Below are positions 7,817-17,088 of a stretch of 57,687 nt of DNA, piece by piece. Numbering within the stretch: position 1 is the first letter of the stretch; each line of letters starts with the position of its first letter. The stretch is taken from the NCBI GenBank assembly GCA_014237145.1, contig JAAXOC010000081.1, forward strand, positions 1 to 57,687, in the 5' to 3' direction. The translations under genes and the position numbers were made by a program. The DNA is from ANME-2 cluster archaeon (GTDB lineage Archaea; Halobacteriota; Methanosarcinia; Methanosarcinales; Methanocomedenaceae). Under the pieces are notes generated by a model. The model searched no databases. It was not told the DNA's origin and saw only the letters and a list, made by a program, of their open reading frames with translations.

Positions 7817-8305
7817 TTAGGGAAGGTACGGAATGATTTCTCTTCTATGTTTATCTATATTGAAAACTGTCTGATGCGCATTAAGAGAGTGTCTAAATGA
7901 TTCAGAAAGCAATTCTCTCGGAACATCATTTAACCATTCAACCTTTCTTCTTGTTCTTTCATATGCCCCATCTTTTGGTATTTTTTCATAATACGCTCTT
8001 GTCTTTACTTTCCCTATTAAATAATATTCTCCAAGATTTTCTGGAAAAGTAGGTAGAATAACAAAATCCTCCCCTTCTATAATATCATTTACAAATCTTA
8101 ACATCGTACCAATTTCGTCTTTGTTTGGGGATTCCTTATATTTTCTTTTATATTCTTCTATTAATAGTTCCTTATCTTCTTTAGAATATTTAGTTGGATT
8201 TATTTTAGCCCAACCAATCCCAACAAAACCATTAGCTTCTCCGATATCCCAGCTTTCTTCATCTTCTATTTGCATCCTCACAACCCAAAATCTAGTCATA
8301 ATCAA
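7817..8305 (-). CDS. EVE/PUA-like protein (N-terminal half of a COG4127-type Mrr restriction protein)
   Basis: 162 residues. The pattern FWVVRMQIEDEESWDIG, then VGIGWAKINP, then DFVILPTF with GEYYLIGKV, and VEWLNDVPRELLS resembles the PUA/EVE-like N-terminal domain found in predicted Mrr-type modification-dependent restriction proteins. The Mrr catalytic domain is absent, so it is either a stand-alone modified-base reader or a truncated protein. It is A+T-rich and lies in the island module between serS copy C and serS, divergent from a PD-(D/E)XK nuclease gene. The start at 8305 could be either of two close ATG codons (MIM). Confidence 0.55.
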   Translation of the reverse strand: MIMTRFWVVRMQIEDEESWDIGEANGFVGIGWAKINPTKYSKEDKELLIEEYKRKYKESPNKDEIGTMLRFVNDIIEGEDFVILPTFPENLGEYYLIGKVKTRAYYEKIPKDGAYERTRRKVEWLNDVPRELLSESFRHSLNAHQTVFNIDKHRREIIPYLP

Positions 8306-8379
8306 TTATTATTTTTTACAAGTATTAAAGTTATGGATTTAATGATGTATAATATAAAGATGGTATCTGGCTTTCATTA

Positions 8380-8505
8380 TGTTATGAGTGTTTGGCCTAT
8401 CTATTGCCTCTTGGTGCATGAGGATTAGCCCTTCAGTCAGGGACACCGGACGGCGTTATTCTCTGTCCGGGCATCGGGATGATGCTCGTTTTTTTTATTT
8501 TTTTT
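8380..8505 (+). ncRNA. Possible structured RNA or terminator-like element
   Basis: In the 270-base gap between two divergent genes, CCGGAC (8446-8451) pairs with GTCCGG (8465-8470). A second hairpin GCATC/GATGC follows at 8471-8485, and then come two T runs (8489-8505). This is much more structured and G+C-rich than its A+T-rich surroundings. Two stacked hairpins plus oligo-T resemble the 3' end of a small transcript on the plus strand, but there is no known RNA family I can name. Confidence 0.3.
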
Positions 8506-8578
8506 GAATTGTTTTCAGATAAATAATCCATATATTAATTCATAAACTATTTATAGTGTCAATACTACTTAATAAATA

Positions 8579-9760
8579 ATGTCAAGAGTGGCGAAAAAAG
8601 AATTCAGACTTGTAATGTATGTAAATCCTACTGAATCTTCTGGCTTTTGGGGTGGAAGAGCAGCTGCAAGTCCACTGGCATATTATTACGCCACTAAAAA
8701 ACATAGTAATGTTGTTTTAGGTGGTAAAATATTCCTTAAAGGTTTTGGGAAATATCATCAATATATAAAGGATTTTTTTGATAAAAATGAAATCTTTAAT
8801 TTACCAAAGGAGATTGATTGTGATGGCGAAAAAATAGTTTTATCAAATTATGGTTATTTCTATCAAAGTAATGATCCTTTATTCAGACGATTTACAGAAA
8901 ATGGAATTTATTGGCGGTATACAATCAATAGGATTGGAAAAAGGAATTTATTTGATGAAGAGGAATATTCAAATTTTTTACTTCCTTCAACTAAGATTGG
9001 GTCTGAAAACGAAAAATATGACCCAGACAACTCCGAATGGAATGCTATAATTTCTGAATTAAAATTACTAAAAAATCCAATTAATTCCCAAGGAAGTAAC
9101 CAAACCACTTTCAAAATTTACAACGGTAAAAATAAAGAAATTAATTTTTTTAGAAACGGAAAGCCATATATTCCTCGAAATAACGTTTTTGCACATTTAA
9201 ATAAAAAAGATATGTGGAGAGAATTAGATAATAAGCTAAACTTTGAATCAGAAGATGTATTGAAACCAATTAATGTAATTGATAGTAATATTAAGAATTC
9301 TAGAATTAAAGAATCATTAGTTCATGAGGCTATTAAAGTTTTAGTTGCAGAAAAGGGATGGTTTATAAATTCTGAAAAGAAAGTAGGAGATGGCAGAGTA
9401 GATTTCATAATAAAGAAAAGTGAAAAAGATTCATTTTTAATTATTGAAGTAAAATTATTTGATAATCCTGATGCTGTGGAACAGTTGGAAGATTATATTG
9501 ATGCTATTACTTCTAATCTTGATGAAAATCAAAAAAATACTGAATTATTTTGGTTTTGGAATAACGAAAAAAATCGAATGAATAAATTAGAAGGAATAAT
9601 ACTTTGTGCTTATCCCCCAACTAAAACGATTAAAGAATGTAGAGGAAAAAAATTAAAAATTTGGACATATAAATTTAGCAAAGTTGGCAAATCAAATGAA
9701 TGCCTTTTAGGAATTACGATTCGTGATGAAAATGGTAATGAAGTTTTGCGAACCAAATAA
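8579..9760 (+). CDS. Putative PD-(D/E)XK nuclease of an accessory island
   Basis: 393 residues. The N-terminal two thirds are unrecognised (begins MSRVAKKEFRLVMYVNP). The C-terminal part has a restriction-endonuclease fold signature: E250 in the leading helix, D275 in DGRVDFIIKK, then E290-x-K292 in FLIIEVKL. This is similar in layout to the NucS/EndoMS-type core. A likely DNA-cleaving defence protein. The gene is A+T-rich unlike serS next door, which suggests transfer. It faces away from the EVE-like gene across a structured spacer, so the two may form a reader-plus-nuclease unit. Confidence 0.65.
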   Translation: MSRVAKKEFRLVMYVNPTESSGFWGGRAAASPLAYYYATKKHSNVVLGGKIFLKGFGKYHQYIKDFFDKNEIFNLPKEIDCDGEKIVLSNYGYFYQSNDPLFRRFTENGIYWRYTINRIGKRNLFDEEEYSNFLLPSTKIGSENEKYDPDNSEWNAIISELKLLKNPINSQGSNQTTFKIYNGKNKEINFFRNGKPYIPRNNVFAHLNKKDMWRELDNKLNFESEDVLKPINVIDSNIKNSRIKESLVHEAIKVLVAEKGWFINSEKKVGDGRVDFIIKKSEKDSFLIIEVKLFDNPDAVEQLEDYIDAITSNLDENQKNTELFWFWNNEKNRMNKLEGIILCAYPPTKTIKECRGKKLKIWTYKFSKVGKSNECLLGITIRDENGNEVLRTK

Positions 9761-9873
9761 TTTTTATCTCTACTAAACCGAGCATAAATCCCCCATCTCG
9801 CAGTCACTGGTATAACCCTTACAAGATGTAACGAGGCCTGTATAACGTTTTAGGGGGATTTACCCCTCCACCC

Positions 9874-11385
9874 TCACAAAAACCTAATCCCCTCAGGCAG
9901 CTCCCCAACAATCTCCCTGAATGCCGCAGGCCACCCATCAGGGTCCAGCCCCTTCTGAGCATAAAAAGCACTCGCCCACCGCTCAAGCCCGATCCCACTG
10001 CATCCAGACCACAACTCCTTATTGCTCTGGCTCTTCACATTAAAGCCCTTAGGATACTTATCCCCGTTCACGCTCATGTTCTGAAACTCCAGCCACTCAC
10101 CATCCTCACCCCGGTACGGCATCACAGCCTCATAATCAATCGTACCCACCCGGGTCTCAGTCGCCAGTCCGGCCAGCCCCTCCTGCGCCATGAACCATGG
10201 CGTAACCCATGCCGTCCTCCACTCCAGGTCCAGGATATCATTGAAAATATGCATATACCTCTTTTGCATATCCTCAGAATGCGCCACCACCTGCTCAGGC
10301 GTACCCATGAACACCAGTTCAATTCTGTGGAACTCATCCACTCGCTCCATGCCGTGTAGGCCGCCGCTCTCATAACGGTGCGATGTCCCACTGCGGTCGA
10401 ACACATATAGGGGCAGCCCGGCATCTGGCATAGTCTCACCCTGCAAAAACGGCCAGAACGGCGGACACTGGGCATAACACAGCCCGCCAATGGGTTTGTC
10501 TATCTTCTGTGCTATCATGTCAAGTGGAACCTCAAGGGTGACCTTGTAGTGGTCAGCAACTTCCTCCCAGAACTCAGGGTCACGGGTCTTGGGCGGGCAC
10601 ACATAATATATCTCAGGATACACACCCTTGGCATGACCAGAGCGCTGCCACACATCCCAGGTAACCAGTTTGGGGAATATCATTTCCCTGTAACCCAGGG
10701 GCTTGACTATCTCCTCCATAACAATACGCTCAAAAGCCCGAAACACTGCAACACTCTGGGGCCCGTGTATCCACTGCCCCCGGCTGGCACCCCGTTTTAT
10801 CCAGCCCCGCTTCATCAGTTCCTCTGTCGGGTCCTGGTCAAATACATGCTCTTTCTTCCCGCTTTCCCACATAAGGTTCCAGTGCTCGCCCTTACCTCCG
10901 TAGGACTGGGCTTTCACCTTATCCTCAACAAGCGATATAATGCGGTCAGGCACCCTATTTTCTATCTCGGACTGCCCCAACTCCAGCGACAGGGTGATGG
11001 CACCGTCAGCATATTCCACACTGTTCATATAGGGGAGTTTGAATTCTTTCAGGGGCTGCTCTGAGGGTATTCTGACCACATATTCGGATATCTCCAGTCC
11101 CCGCACACCGATCCTGTGGCCTTTACCCAGCAGTTCGGCCAGGGGTTTGCGAAGCCGCAGTATAGCATCATGGGCCCGCACATACCTGCCTGAAGTTATC
11201 TCCAGTTCGACCCCGTCCCCATCAACGTTCATTGAGGTGATACCGGCACCCATACCTTCCGGAGCACCCTTTGAAAGAATAGTGCCCTCTGCATCCTTTA
11301 ACATATCCAATATTTCTTGCCTGGCCGGTGCCGGGTCTGCGCTGGTCTTGAACTTTCCCTTGATCCTGAACTGGAGTTCCATCAA
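9874..11385 (-). CDS. serS: Type-2 (methanogen-type) seryl-tRNA synthetase
   Basis: Charges tRNA-Ser with serine in the cytosol. At 503 residues it has the length and layout of the rare methanogen-type SerRS: a distinct N-terminal tRNA-binding domain ([15 protein letters not shown]...), then a class II core with [20 protein letters not shown] and a C-terminal [14 protein letters not shown]. Cysteines in [10 protein letters not shown] and WSGCSGIG and a glutamate in the HRIE region correspond to the family's active-site zinc ligands. It is the last gene of the rps15 operon, and its ATG overlaps the pcc1 stop by four bases. Decayed copies of its 3' end occur at 1096, 3728 and 4938/6164, so this end is a recombination or integration hot spot. 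Confidence 0.95.
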   Translation of the reverse strand: MMELQFRIKGKFKTSADPAPARQEILDMLKDAEGTILSKGAPEGMGAGITSMNVDGDGVELEITSGRYVRAHDAILRLRKPLAELLGKGHRIGVRGLEISEYVVRIPSEQPLKEFKLPYMNSVEYADGAITLSLELGQSEIENRVPDRIISLVEDKVKAQSYGGKGEHWNLMWESGKKEHVFDQDPTEELMKRGWIKRGASRGQWIHGPQSVAVFRAFERIVMEEIVKPLGYREMIFPKLVTWDVWQRSGHAKGVYPEIYYVCPPKTRDPEFWEEVADHYKVTLEVPLDMIAQKIDKPIGGLCYAQCPPFWPFLQGETMPDAGLPLYVFDRSGTSHRYESGGLHGMERVDEFHRIELVFMGTPEQVVAHSEDMQKRYMHIFNDILDLEWRTAWVTPWFMAQEGLAGLATETRVGTIDYEAVMPYRGEDGEWLEFQNMSVNGDKYPKGFNVKSQSNKELWSGCSGIGLERWASAFYAQKGLDPDGWPAAFREIVGELPEGIRFL

Positions 11386-11645
11386 TTATCATCCTCATAA
11401 TTTTCTTTATTATCTTTTTCAACTGTTTTTAGCATGTCGGCAGCTATTCTTGCATTCATGAGATAATCATCCACAGTTGCAATTAAACTTCCTATCTTTC
11501 CTGACTCGAAAAACGTGGTCACCGACCCCTCCCCATATTCAGTTGTAATGCTTTTCAGGTTGTCAGGTTCCAATGAGCGTGTGATCATAACAGCAATATC
11601 CGGTGCATTTTCGGCCTTTATTGAAATATTCCCCTTTATCTTCAT
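11382..11645 (-). CDS. pcc1: KEOPS complex subunit Pcc1
   Basis: 87 residues; a small alpha/beta protein of the CTAG/Pcc1 family. KEOPS makes the N6-threonylcarbamoyl adenosine (t6A) modification on tRNAs, and Pcc1 forms the dimer at the core of the complex. [19 protein letters not shown] followed by a strand-helix tail with [20 protein letters not shown] fits the family. It overlaps the upstream recJ-like stop and the downstream serS start by four bases each (ATGA-type), so the three are translationally coupled. Confidence 0.85.
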   Translation of the reverse strand: MKIKGNISIKAENAPDIAVMITRSLEPDNLKSITTEYGEGSVTTFFESGKIGSLIATVDDYLMNARIAADMLKTVEKDNKENYEDDN

Positions 11646-12949
11646 GCCAGCTGTCCCCCCACTATCTTGTCCACTGCAGCCAGGAAACCTTCTTCGGAAC
11701 CGACTGGTATTCCTGCACCTGAAGAAATATTATGGCCGCCGCCCTGTCCGCCTGCCGCCTGTGCAGCTTCCCGCATGGCAACGGCAAGGTCAAGCCCCCT
11801 GTCAACCAGTTTCCTGGTGCCTCTGGCAGATACTTTAACCAGGTCATCTACTTTGTTCAATGTGATGAACGGTTTGTCAGGGCAAACATACCTGATCAAC
11901 GTGCCTGCAATAATACCGGTACCCGAATTATCCTCAAGGGCCACGTACCTGATATTTCCCATCTCCCTGATCATGGCTTCGGCTTCTCTGATATGTTCCA
12001 CAATGGTCTTCTGGTACTTTACTGCCAGGGCTAGAGCTTCATCCACAACGCCCGCATCCCGCAGGCACAATGATAACCCCAGGTCCGATCTGTCCACCTT
12101 ACCACAGCAGTTAAGCATCCATTCCAGGGTGTAAATATTAGGCACTACTTCTTTTTCCAGTACCAACACATCGCCAACCATTGACCTGACAACTGTTGGG
12201 TCTGCCCTGCCTGCGATCTTCAATGCCATGGCCGAGGCTAACCTGCTCAGGTCTTCTACCCCCATATCCTGGATTGTGCCGCTCACACCAAGTTCACTGA
12301 GAAAAGCCTCGGTGGCCGACTTATCGCCTACCGTGTCCAGATAGGGTTCTGTCAGTGTCAGTAATACGTCTTCCACAGGGCCGTCCGGCACCTTCAGGCC
12401 TGTTTTCACTGATATCACGCCTGCTTCCAGGGCCTCTTCCATTATTTCGCCATTGGGGCCATCCATACTCTGTTTATCCCCTACAGCCCCGGTCAGTGCC
12501 AGACCGGCCAGGTCTGTGTTATCGCCCATACCACGGGCCACATAATAGGCCATGCCTGATGCAGAGAGCAGGCTTGAACCATCAATACCCAACATCTGGG
12601 GATTGGCATGGACATGATCACTGTGGTCACCCACTACCTGGTGGTGGTCGATAATGACCACATCGTCCTTTACCATACCCAGAAGTTCAGGCTGGCCGCT
12701 GCCCATATCACAAAATACCACAGCTCCGTCTTTCCCGTATACCTGTGCATTGACCATGTCAATTACTCCCTTATCCAGAGAGCTTACAATTGAGGTGTGG
12801 AAAACTTTATTTGCCCTTAGCAGGGCAGTAGACATAATTCCGGCAGCGCTCAGGCCGTCTGCGTCGTTATGGGATATTACCCTTAAAAAATGATAGTTCT
12901 CAAGTGCCTTTGCTGCTTCCCGGCCCAGAGAAAATAACGTTTCGGTCAT
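11642..12949 (-). CDS. Archaeal RecJ-like DHH phosphoesterase/exonuclease
   Basis: 435 residues. DHH-family motif I is in VISHNDADGLSAAG (about 23-36), motif III in VVIIDHHQVVGDHSDH, and the C-terminal DHHA1 glycine-rich motif in GGGHNISSGAGI. Archaeal members are single-strand exonucleases linked to the replisome (GAN-type) or RNA-processing nucleases. The place between rps15 and pcc1 is the conserved archaeal arrangement. The start is set by the ATG at 12949; the upstream Shine-Dalgarno is weak (ccaggg). Which of the several archaeal RecJ paralogues it is cannot be decided here. Confidence 0.85.
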   Translation of the reverse strand: MTETLFSLGREAAKALENYHFLRVISHNDADGLSAAGIMSTALLRANKVFHTSIVSSLDKGVIDMVNAQVYGKDGAVVFCDMGSGQPELLGMVKDDVVIIDHHQVVGDHSDHVHANPQMLGIDGSSLLSASGMAYYVARGMGDNTDLAGLALTGAVGDKQSMDGPNGEIMEEALEAGVISVKTGLKVPDGPVEDVLLTLTEPYLDTVGDKSATEAFLSELGVSGTIQDMGVEDLSRLASAMALKIAGRADPTVVRSMVGDVLVLEKEVVPNIYTLEWMLNCCGKVDRSDLGLSLCLRDAGVVDEALALAVKYQKTIVEHIREAEAMIREMGNIRYVALEDNSGTGIIAGTLIRYVCPDKPFITLNKVDDLVKVSARGTRKLVDRGLDLAVAMREAAQAAGGQGGGHNISSGAGIPVGSEEGFLAAVDKIVGGQLA

Positions 12950-13006
12950 CCCTGGAATAATGGTAAAAATAGATGAAATAGTTGATGGAATGAACCATCA
13001 ACTGAT

Positions 13007-13465
13007 TTACTGGACTACTAATCGTTCAGCAGTGTCCGGACTGTATTTCCAGTTTGTCGGCATAACACCGTTCCTGCTATAGTATTTGCCCAGGCGCCGT
13101 ACCTTTGCCTCTGTAAGGTTCAGTGCCCTTTTGTTGTGCTGGTCCTTGTGGTTGTTTACTATGTGTTTCCTGAGTCTCAAAGACTTGATGATCAGGTTTG
13201 AGATATCCTCAGGCAGGCTTGGGGCCAAATCATTGCCTTTCAATATGCTTGTGACCTTTTTACCTGTAGATAATTTGATATCCGGCACACCATAAGTGTC
13301 CCGCATGATTATGCCTATCTGACTGGTAGTTTTGTCCTGTTTGGCAAGTTCCACTACTTTTTTCTCTATATCTTCTGACGAAAGGGTAACCCATTGCGGG
13401 GCTTCATTTCTCAAGGGTTTTGTGGACCTTGATACTCCCTTTCTCCTGGTATGCATTCTAGCCAA
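13007..13465 (-). CDS. rps15: 30S ribosomal protein S15
   Basis: 152 residues, the normal archaeal/eukaryotic length, with the extended N-terminus MARMHTRRKGVSRSTKP and the S15 core (RLRKHIVNNHKDQHNKRALN, then RRLGKYY). It binds 16S rRNA in the central domain. The start is a TTG at 13465, with GGAGGAAC about eight bases upstream. An ATG three codons in would leave the Shine-Dalgarno too far away. First gene of the rps15-recJ-pcc1-serS operon. Confidence 0.95.
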   Translation of the reverse strand: MARMHTRRKGVSRSTKPLRNEAPQWVTLSSEDIEKKVVELAKQDKTTSQIGIIMRDTYGVPDIKLSTGKKVTSILKGNDLAPSLPEDISNLIIKSLRLRKHIVNNHKDQHNKRALNLTEAKVRRLGKYYSRNGVMPTNWKYSPDTAERLVVQ

Positions 13466-13796
13466 ATATGTTCCTCCGGTTATGATAATCCTGAATATTA
13501 TTACGATTCTGTTATATATTATTGTGGCAAGGCGAAGTGGTCAGATTACCACACCATAAGATAAATAAGTTGCGTAAGCAACACACAAAAAAAGAAAAGA
13601 AAGATGTGTGCACCGATTATCTGGTCTATCATATCCTGTGGAACGAATGGTTATCGTATGAGGTCCCCTGGTACTGTGTAATGGCATATCTCCTTCAAGG
13701 GTAGAGGTATGCTTCTTGATATGCCTCAACAAAAGGGAAATGGTAAATAGTAGAATTTACATTAGTATAATTGTGGTTATACAAAAATACAAATCC
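13466..13796. promoter_or_regulatory. Divergent promoter region of the rps15 operon and the DUF234 ATPase
   Basis: Read towards rps15 (minus strand), a TATA-like aatatataac lies around 13512-13522, followed by GGAGG near 13474. On the other side are a TTGCGTAAGCAA hairpin (near 13569-13580) and a ggcatatc...gatatgcc inverted repeat (about 13682-13725), ahead of the ATPase start. No RNA gene could be recognised. Confidence 0.4.
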
Positions 13797-15125
13797 ATGT
13801 TTAAGGACAGGGAGGATGATCTGGTAAATATCAATAAACTGCTGGAGAGCAATACATTTGAGTTTATTATCATCTATGGCAGAAGAAGGGTGGGGAAAAC
13901 AGAACTGATACTCCAGGCAACAAGAAACACCAACAGAATCTACTATCTGGCAGTGGGTGCAAGAAATCTGGAACGTTTCTATGACCTGTGTACCCGGCAG
14001 TACCCGGAAGTTTCAAAGTTAAGAATGGACTGGGAGGTGCTCTTCGAATACCTCAGGGACAGGGTAGATGTGATTGTCATTGATGAATTCCAGAACATGA
14101 TTAAAGAAGATGCAAATATACTCAATATCTTCCAGTCCGTCACAGACACCGTACTTACTGATTCCAGATTGAAATTATTCATACTTGGGTCATCTGTCTC
14201 AATAATCACTTCCAAAGTACTTGATTACCAAAGTCCGCTTTACGGCCGGAGGACCGGGTCTATTGACCTGAAAGCCGTATCCTTTTTTGACCTTCAGAAG
14301 TTTTATCCGGACCTTAATATCAGAGAGCTTATTGAGATATACGGTTTTGCTGATGGAATTCCTTTCTACCTCATAAAGCTCGATGACCGTCTATGGCCGT
14401 GGCTTGGAAAGGAAACAGGGGATAAGAACAGCTTCTTAAAAGACGAAGTGGATTTTATAATGAGGTATGAATTTGAGGATGTAAGTACCTACAAATTGAT
14501 ACTGGAAGCCATTGCCTACGGGAAAACAAAACTGGGGGACATCAAGGATTTCATGGGAGTTAAGAGGACAGATATCAGTCCTTACCTTAGAAACCTGATA
14601 GAAGTGGGGATGATAAAAAGGGAGGTCCCTATCACTGAAAAAGCCAAATCAAGGCTAGGGAGATACTATATATCTGATAATTTCCTGAAATTCTGGTTCA
14701 GGTATATTTATCCGAATGTCAGTGCCATCGAAGAAGGGATATTTGATATTGACCTGATAAAACATGACTACAATAGGTATCTGGGTGGTATTTTTGAGCA
14801 TGTGGCAAAACAATTCCTGATAAGGAACAAGGATGAAATATTCAATTTTACAAGAATTGGTAAATGGTGGCACAGGGAGCGGGAGATAGATGTGGTAGCT
14901 ATGAACGAATTAAATGGCGAGATTCTTTTTTTGGAGTGTAACTGGCAGGACTTGAAGCATGGTGAGGCGGGGAAGATACTGGCAGAGCTGGCTGATAAAT
15001 CAGGATATGTTCAGTGGAACAATGATACGAGGAAGGAGTATTATGGAATACTGGGGAGGAAAATCGAGAACAAGGAGGAATTGCGAAGCAGAGGGTTTTT
15101 GGCCTTTGACCTTGAGGATTTCTGA
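13797..15125 (+). CDS. AAA ATPase with DUF234 C-terminal domain
   Basis: 442 residues from the preferred ATG at 13797 (MFKDREDDLVNI, the usual family start; a longer frame opens at 13716). Walker A GRRRVGKT is at 28-35, Walker B DVIVIDEFQNM at 91-101, sensor region FILGSS follows, then a winged-helix region and the DUF234 domain (GRYYISDNFLKFWFRYIYP). The C-terminal resolvase-like motif reads REIDVVAMN...LFLECNWQD: the usual lysine of the E-x-K motif is Asn here, so nuclease activity may be lost. Such archaeal ATPases are common in mobile regions; the role is unknown. It is unrelated in detail to the DUF4143 ATPase at 6293-7585. Confidence 0.75.
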   Translation: MFKDREDDLVNINKLLESNTFEFIIIYGRRRVGKTELILQATRNTNRIYYLAVGARNLERFYDLCTRQYPEVSKLRMDWEVLFEYLRDRVDVIVIDEFQNMIKEDANILNIFQSVTDTVLTDSRLKLFILGSSVSIITSKVLDYQSPLYGRRTGSIDLKAVSFFDLQKFYPDLNIRELIEIYGFADGIPFYLIKLDDRLWPWLGKETGDKNSFLKDEVDFIMRYEFEDVSTYKLILEAIAYGKTKLGDIKDFMGVKRTDISPYLRNLIEVGMIKREVPITEKAKSRLGRYYISDNFLKFWFRYIYPNVSAIEEGIFDIDLIKHDYNRYLGGIFEHVAKQFLIRNKDEIFNFTRIGKWWHREREIDVVAMNELNGEILFLECNWQDLKHGEAGKILAELADKSGYVQWNNDTRKEYYGILGRKIENKEELRSRGFLAFDLEDF

Positions 15126-15188
15126 ATTGACTGCTTGTTCTATTCTCTATGGTCGCTAAAGTGAAATGCCCCGCCTTATATGCATGTT

Positions 15189-15788
15189 CTACTCAAATGC
15201 CATTTCCAGTCGTTTTTTTGGATCATCAAAACAAACATCTTTCACGTCAAAATATTCAGGGTCAAAATCTCCACCTATCCACCCCAACATTTCTTCATGA
15301 CCCTCATAATTGGGATCTGCTATGATCTTTACTAGATCTTCATATCCCCATACCCCTCCGCAATCTTCAGGAGGGGACGCTCTTTTTCCTTTGACGCATA
15401 TGGGGTATGTTACACCATCTTCCCTGGCAATGATATTTTCCAGTTCGATATTATGTATCCATTTGTCGCCAAAATCGTAGATGTAATCGACTTTCCTGTT
15501 CTCCATTGTGAAATAATCAGACATCTTTTCTTTCCACCCAGGGGGTGTCTCCCCATACTCTCCAAATACTTCTTCCGGAATACCGATATTCATTTTCATC
15601 CCGGTGGAGGGATCGATCACCTCAAACCTATGAAGATGGTAATCCAGCCAGTCCATTGCGTCTTGTATGGCGACATGGAGATCCCATAATGTATAGGTTT
15701 CAGGGACCTGTATTCGCCGCCAGATCGGCGGTTTAATGTCCTTTAGGGTAATCTTTAACTGGTACACCAGATCGAATTTCTTTTTCAT
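15189..15788 (-). CDS. Plasmid pRiA4b ORF-3-like protein
   Basis: 199 residues with the family hallmarks: LKDIKPPIWRRIQVPETYTL at the N-terminus, then LHVAIQDAMDWLDYHLHRFE, YIYDFGDKWIHNIELE, and a C-terminal PPEDCGGVWGYEDL followed by GWIGGDFDPEYFD. The family is widespread on plasmids and mobile DNA; its function is not established. It is a single-gene unit, convergent with the ATPase gene. Confidence 0.85.
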   Translation of the reverse strand: MKKKFDLVYQLKITLKDIKPPIWRRIQVPETYTLWDLHVAIQDAMDWLDYHLHRFEVIDPSTGMKMNIGIPEEVFGEYGETPPGWKEKMSDYFTMENRKVDYIYDFGDKWIHNIELENIIAREDGVTYPICVKGKRASPPEDCGGVWGYEDLVKIIADPNYEGHEEMLGWIGGDFDPEYFDVKDVCFDDPKKRLEMAFE

Positions 15789-15946
15789 CCTGATTCCTCC
15801 AAATCTAGATTATGAATATCTTTATCCCATATACATATTTTTGGGGATGGATGGGGCCCATGTAACGTTAGGCTGAATTGGTGTATGTTATTTTGATTTA
15901 ATGTGCAGGGAAATGTTTAATTACATATGGTTACAATGTAATTATC

Positions 15947-16273
15947 ATGGTAAATGTGCAAATCAGGATCGGCGATGAATATATCAATATTTTGAAGGAA
16001 TTATCTGAAACACTTCACTCATCCAGGTCAGAGGTCATAAGAAGAGTAATGGAAGAAGGGATAAAAGATATGCGCATGAAAATAGCTATGGAAAAATATC
16101 TGGATGAAGAATTTTCTTTGTGCAGAGCTGCTGAATTCGCTGATGTTTCAATCCAGCAAATGGCTAAATACCTTGCACAAAAGGGTATTCCTTTTTTCAA
16201 GCAGAGTGTTGAAGAGACAATGAGAGATGCAAAAGAAGCTGAAGGCTGGCTTAGCGATGCGGATATTAATTGA
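15947..16273 (+). CDS. Ribbon-helix-helix antitoxin with UPF0175-type C-terminus
   Basis: 108 residues. The N-terminal ribbon-helix-helix (about 1-45) includes VQIRIGDEYINILKELSETL and SSRSEVIRRVMEEGI. A UPF0175-like helical part follows (CRAAEFADVSIQQMAKYLAQ). It is the probable antitoxin of the overlapping PIN-type toxin gene and likely autorepressor. The ATG at 15947 lies shortly after an A/T-rich TATA-like stretch. Confidence 0.75.
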   Translation: MVNVQIRIGDEYINILKELSETLHSSRSEVIRRVMEEGIKDMRMKIAMEKYLDEEFSLCRAAEFADVSIQQMAKYLAQKGIPFFKQSVEETMRDAKEAEGWLSDADIN

Positions 16274-16745
16274 TTCATCTACTCTCATTGCCCTGGCTAA
16301 GATCGGCGAACTTGGCATACTTAAGCAAATCTTCGGGACTATACATATAACCACTAAAATCAAGGATGAAATCCTGAAAGCCGACAGTCCTGAAGAAGAA
16401 ATTATAAAGGAAGCACTCGATACATGGATTCAGGTGCTTGATTTTAAAGGGGATCCAGTTGTACTCAGGAAATATGGACTTGACCTTGGGGAGGCGAGTT
16501 TGTTCCTGGTTGCAAGCTCGAATGATAGACTTATTCTTGATGAATCTAACGCAAGAAGATTTGCAGAATCAAAGGCTTTGAGATATACAGGTCTTATAGG
16601 ACTACTCGTTGCATCTGTAAAAACGGATAAGATACCAAACGAGAGGGCAATTGAAATACTCGATAAGCTGACAAAGGGAGATTTCCGGGTTAGTTCTGAC
16701 CTTTATGTTTGGGCACGCGCTGAGATAACTAAATTCCAAATATAA
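16257..16745 (+). CDS. PIN-like (DUF3368) toxin
   Basis: About 162 residues from the ATG at 16257 (MRILIDSSTLIALAKIGEL). The PIN-fold acidic residues are visible at D6, in LGEASLFLVAS and in LILDESNARRFAE; TGLIGLLVASVKTDKI is the typical DUF3368 helix. Predicted ribonuclease toxin. It overlaps the antitoxin gene by 17 bases, so the pair is translated together. A longer frame begins at 16227 but would add residues the family lacks. Confidence 0.75.
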   Translation: MRILIDSSTLIALAKIGELGILKQIFGTIHITTKIKDEILKADSPEEEIIKEALDTWIQVLDFKGDPVVLRKYGLDLGEASLFLVASSNDRLILDESNARRFAESKALRYTGLIGLLVASVKTDKIPNERAIEILDKLTKGDFRVSSDLYVWARAEITKFQI

Positions 16746-17088
16746 ATTCTTATATTTTGAGCCATGGCGGCACGCCCCGCACCTGCACCTTAGCATACCA
16801 GGTCCGGCGGCGTGCGGCAGCACCAGGGATTAGCGGACGGATGAGGACTGGAGGGCGGTGGGAGAGCGTTGGAAGGAATGGGGGCGGGAATTCGTTAATT
16901 ATATTTCAACAGCCATGGTAATCATCGGCAGCAATCACCAACATCCGAGGCCACCGCCCGCACACTCCACTCCCAACCCACGCTCAGCGCATCAGCACAC
17001 GCACCCGGTCAACAACGCTGGGGACAGATAACAGGAGTAGGGGCAGTAGAGACAGTAGGAAAACGATGACAAAGGAGGAAAAAAGATA
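16746..17088. repeat. Gene-free, G+C-rich stretch with a dispersed repeat
   Basis: No gene. The part from about 16897 to 17000 (ttcaacagccatgg..., then gaggccaccgcc and cactcccaacccacgctcag) is a copy of a sequence also found at about 46345-46440 and, more diverged, 52275-52370. It follows the PIN toxin gene and precedes a string of gene relics. Confidence 0.55.

Noticed and set aside
8380-8505. tRNA gene
   Set aside because: The hairpins do not form a cloverleaf, and no T-loop or CCA-like end is present. A scan by eye found no tRNA anywhere in the window.
9806-11461. Plus-strand frames opposite serS and pcc1
   Set aside because: They are shadows of G+C-rich core genes with strong codon bias; no independent support.
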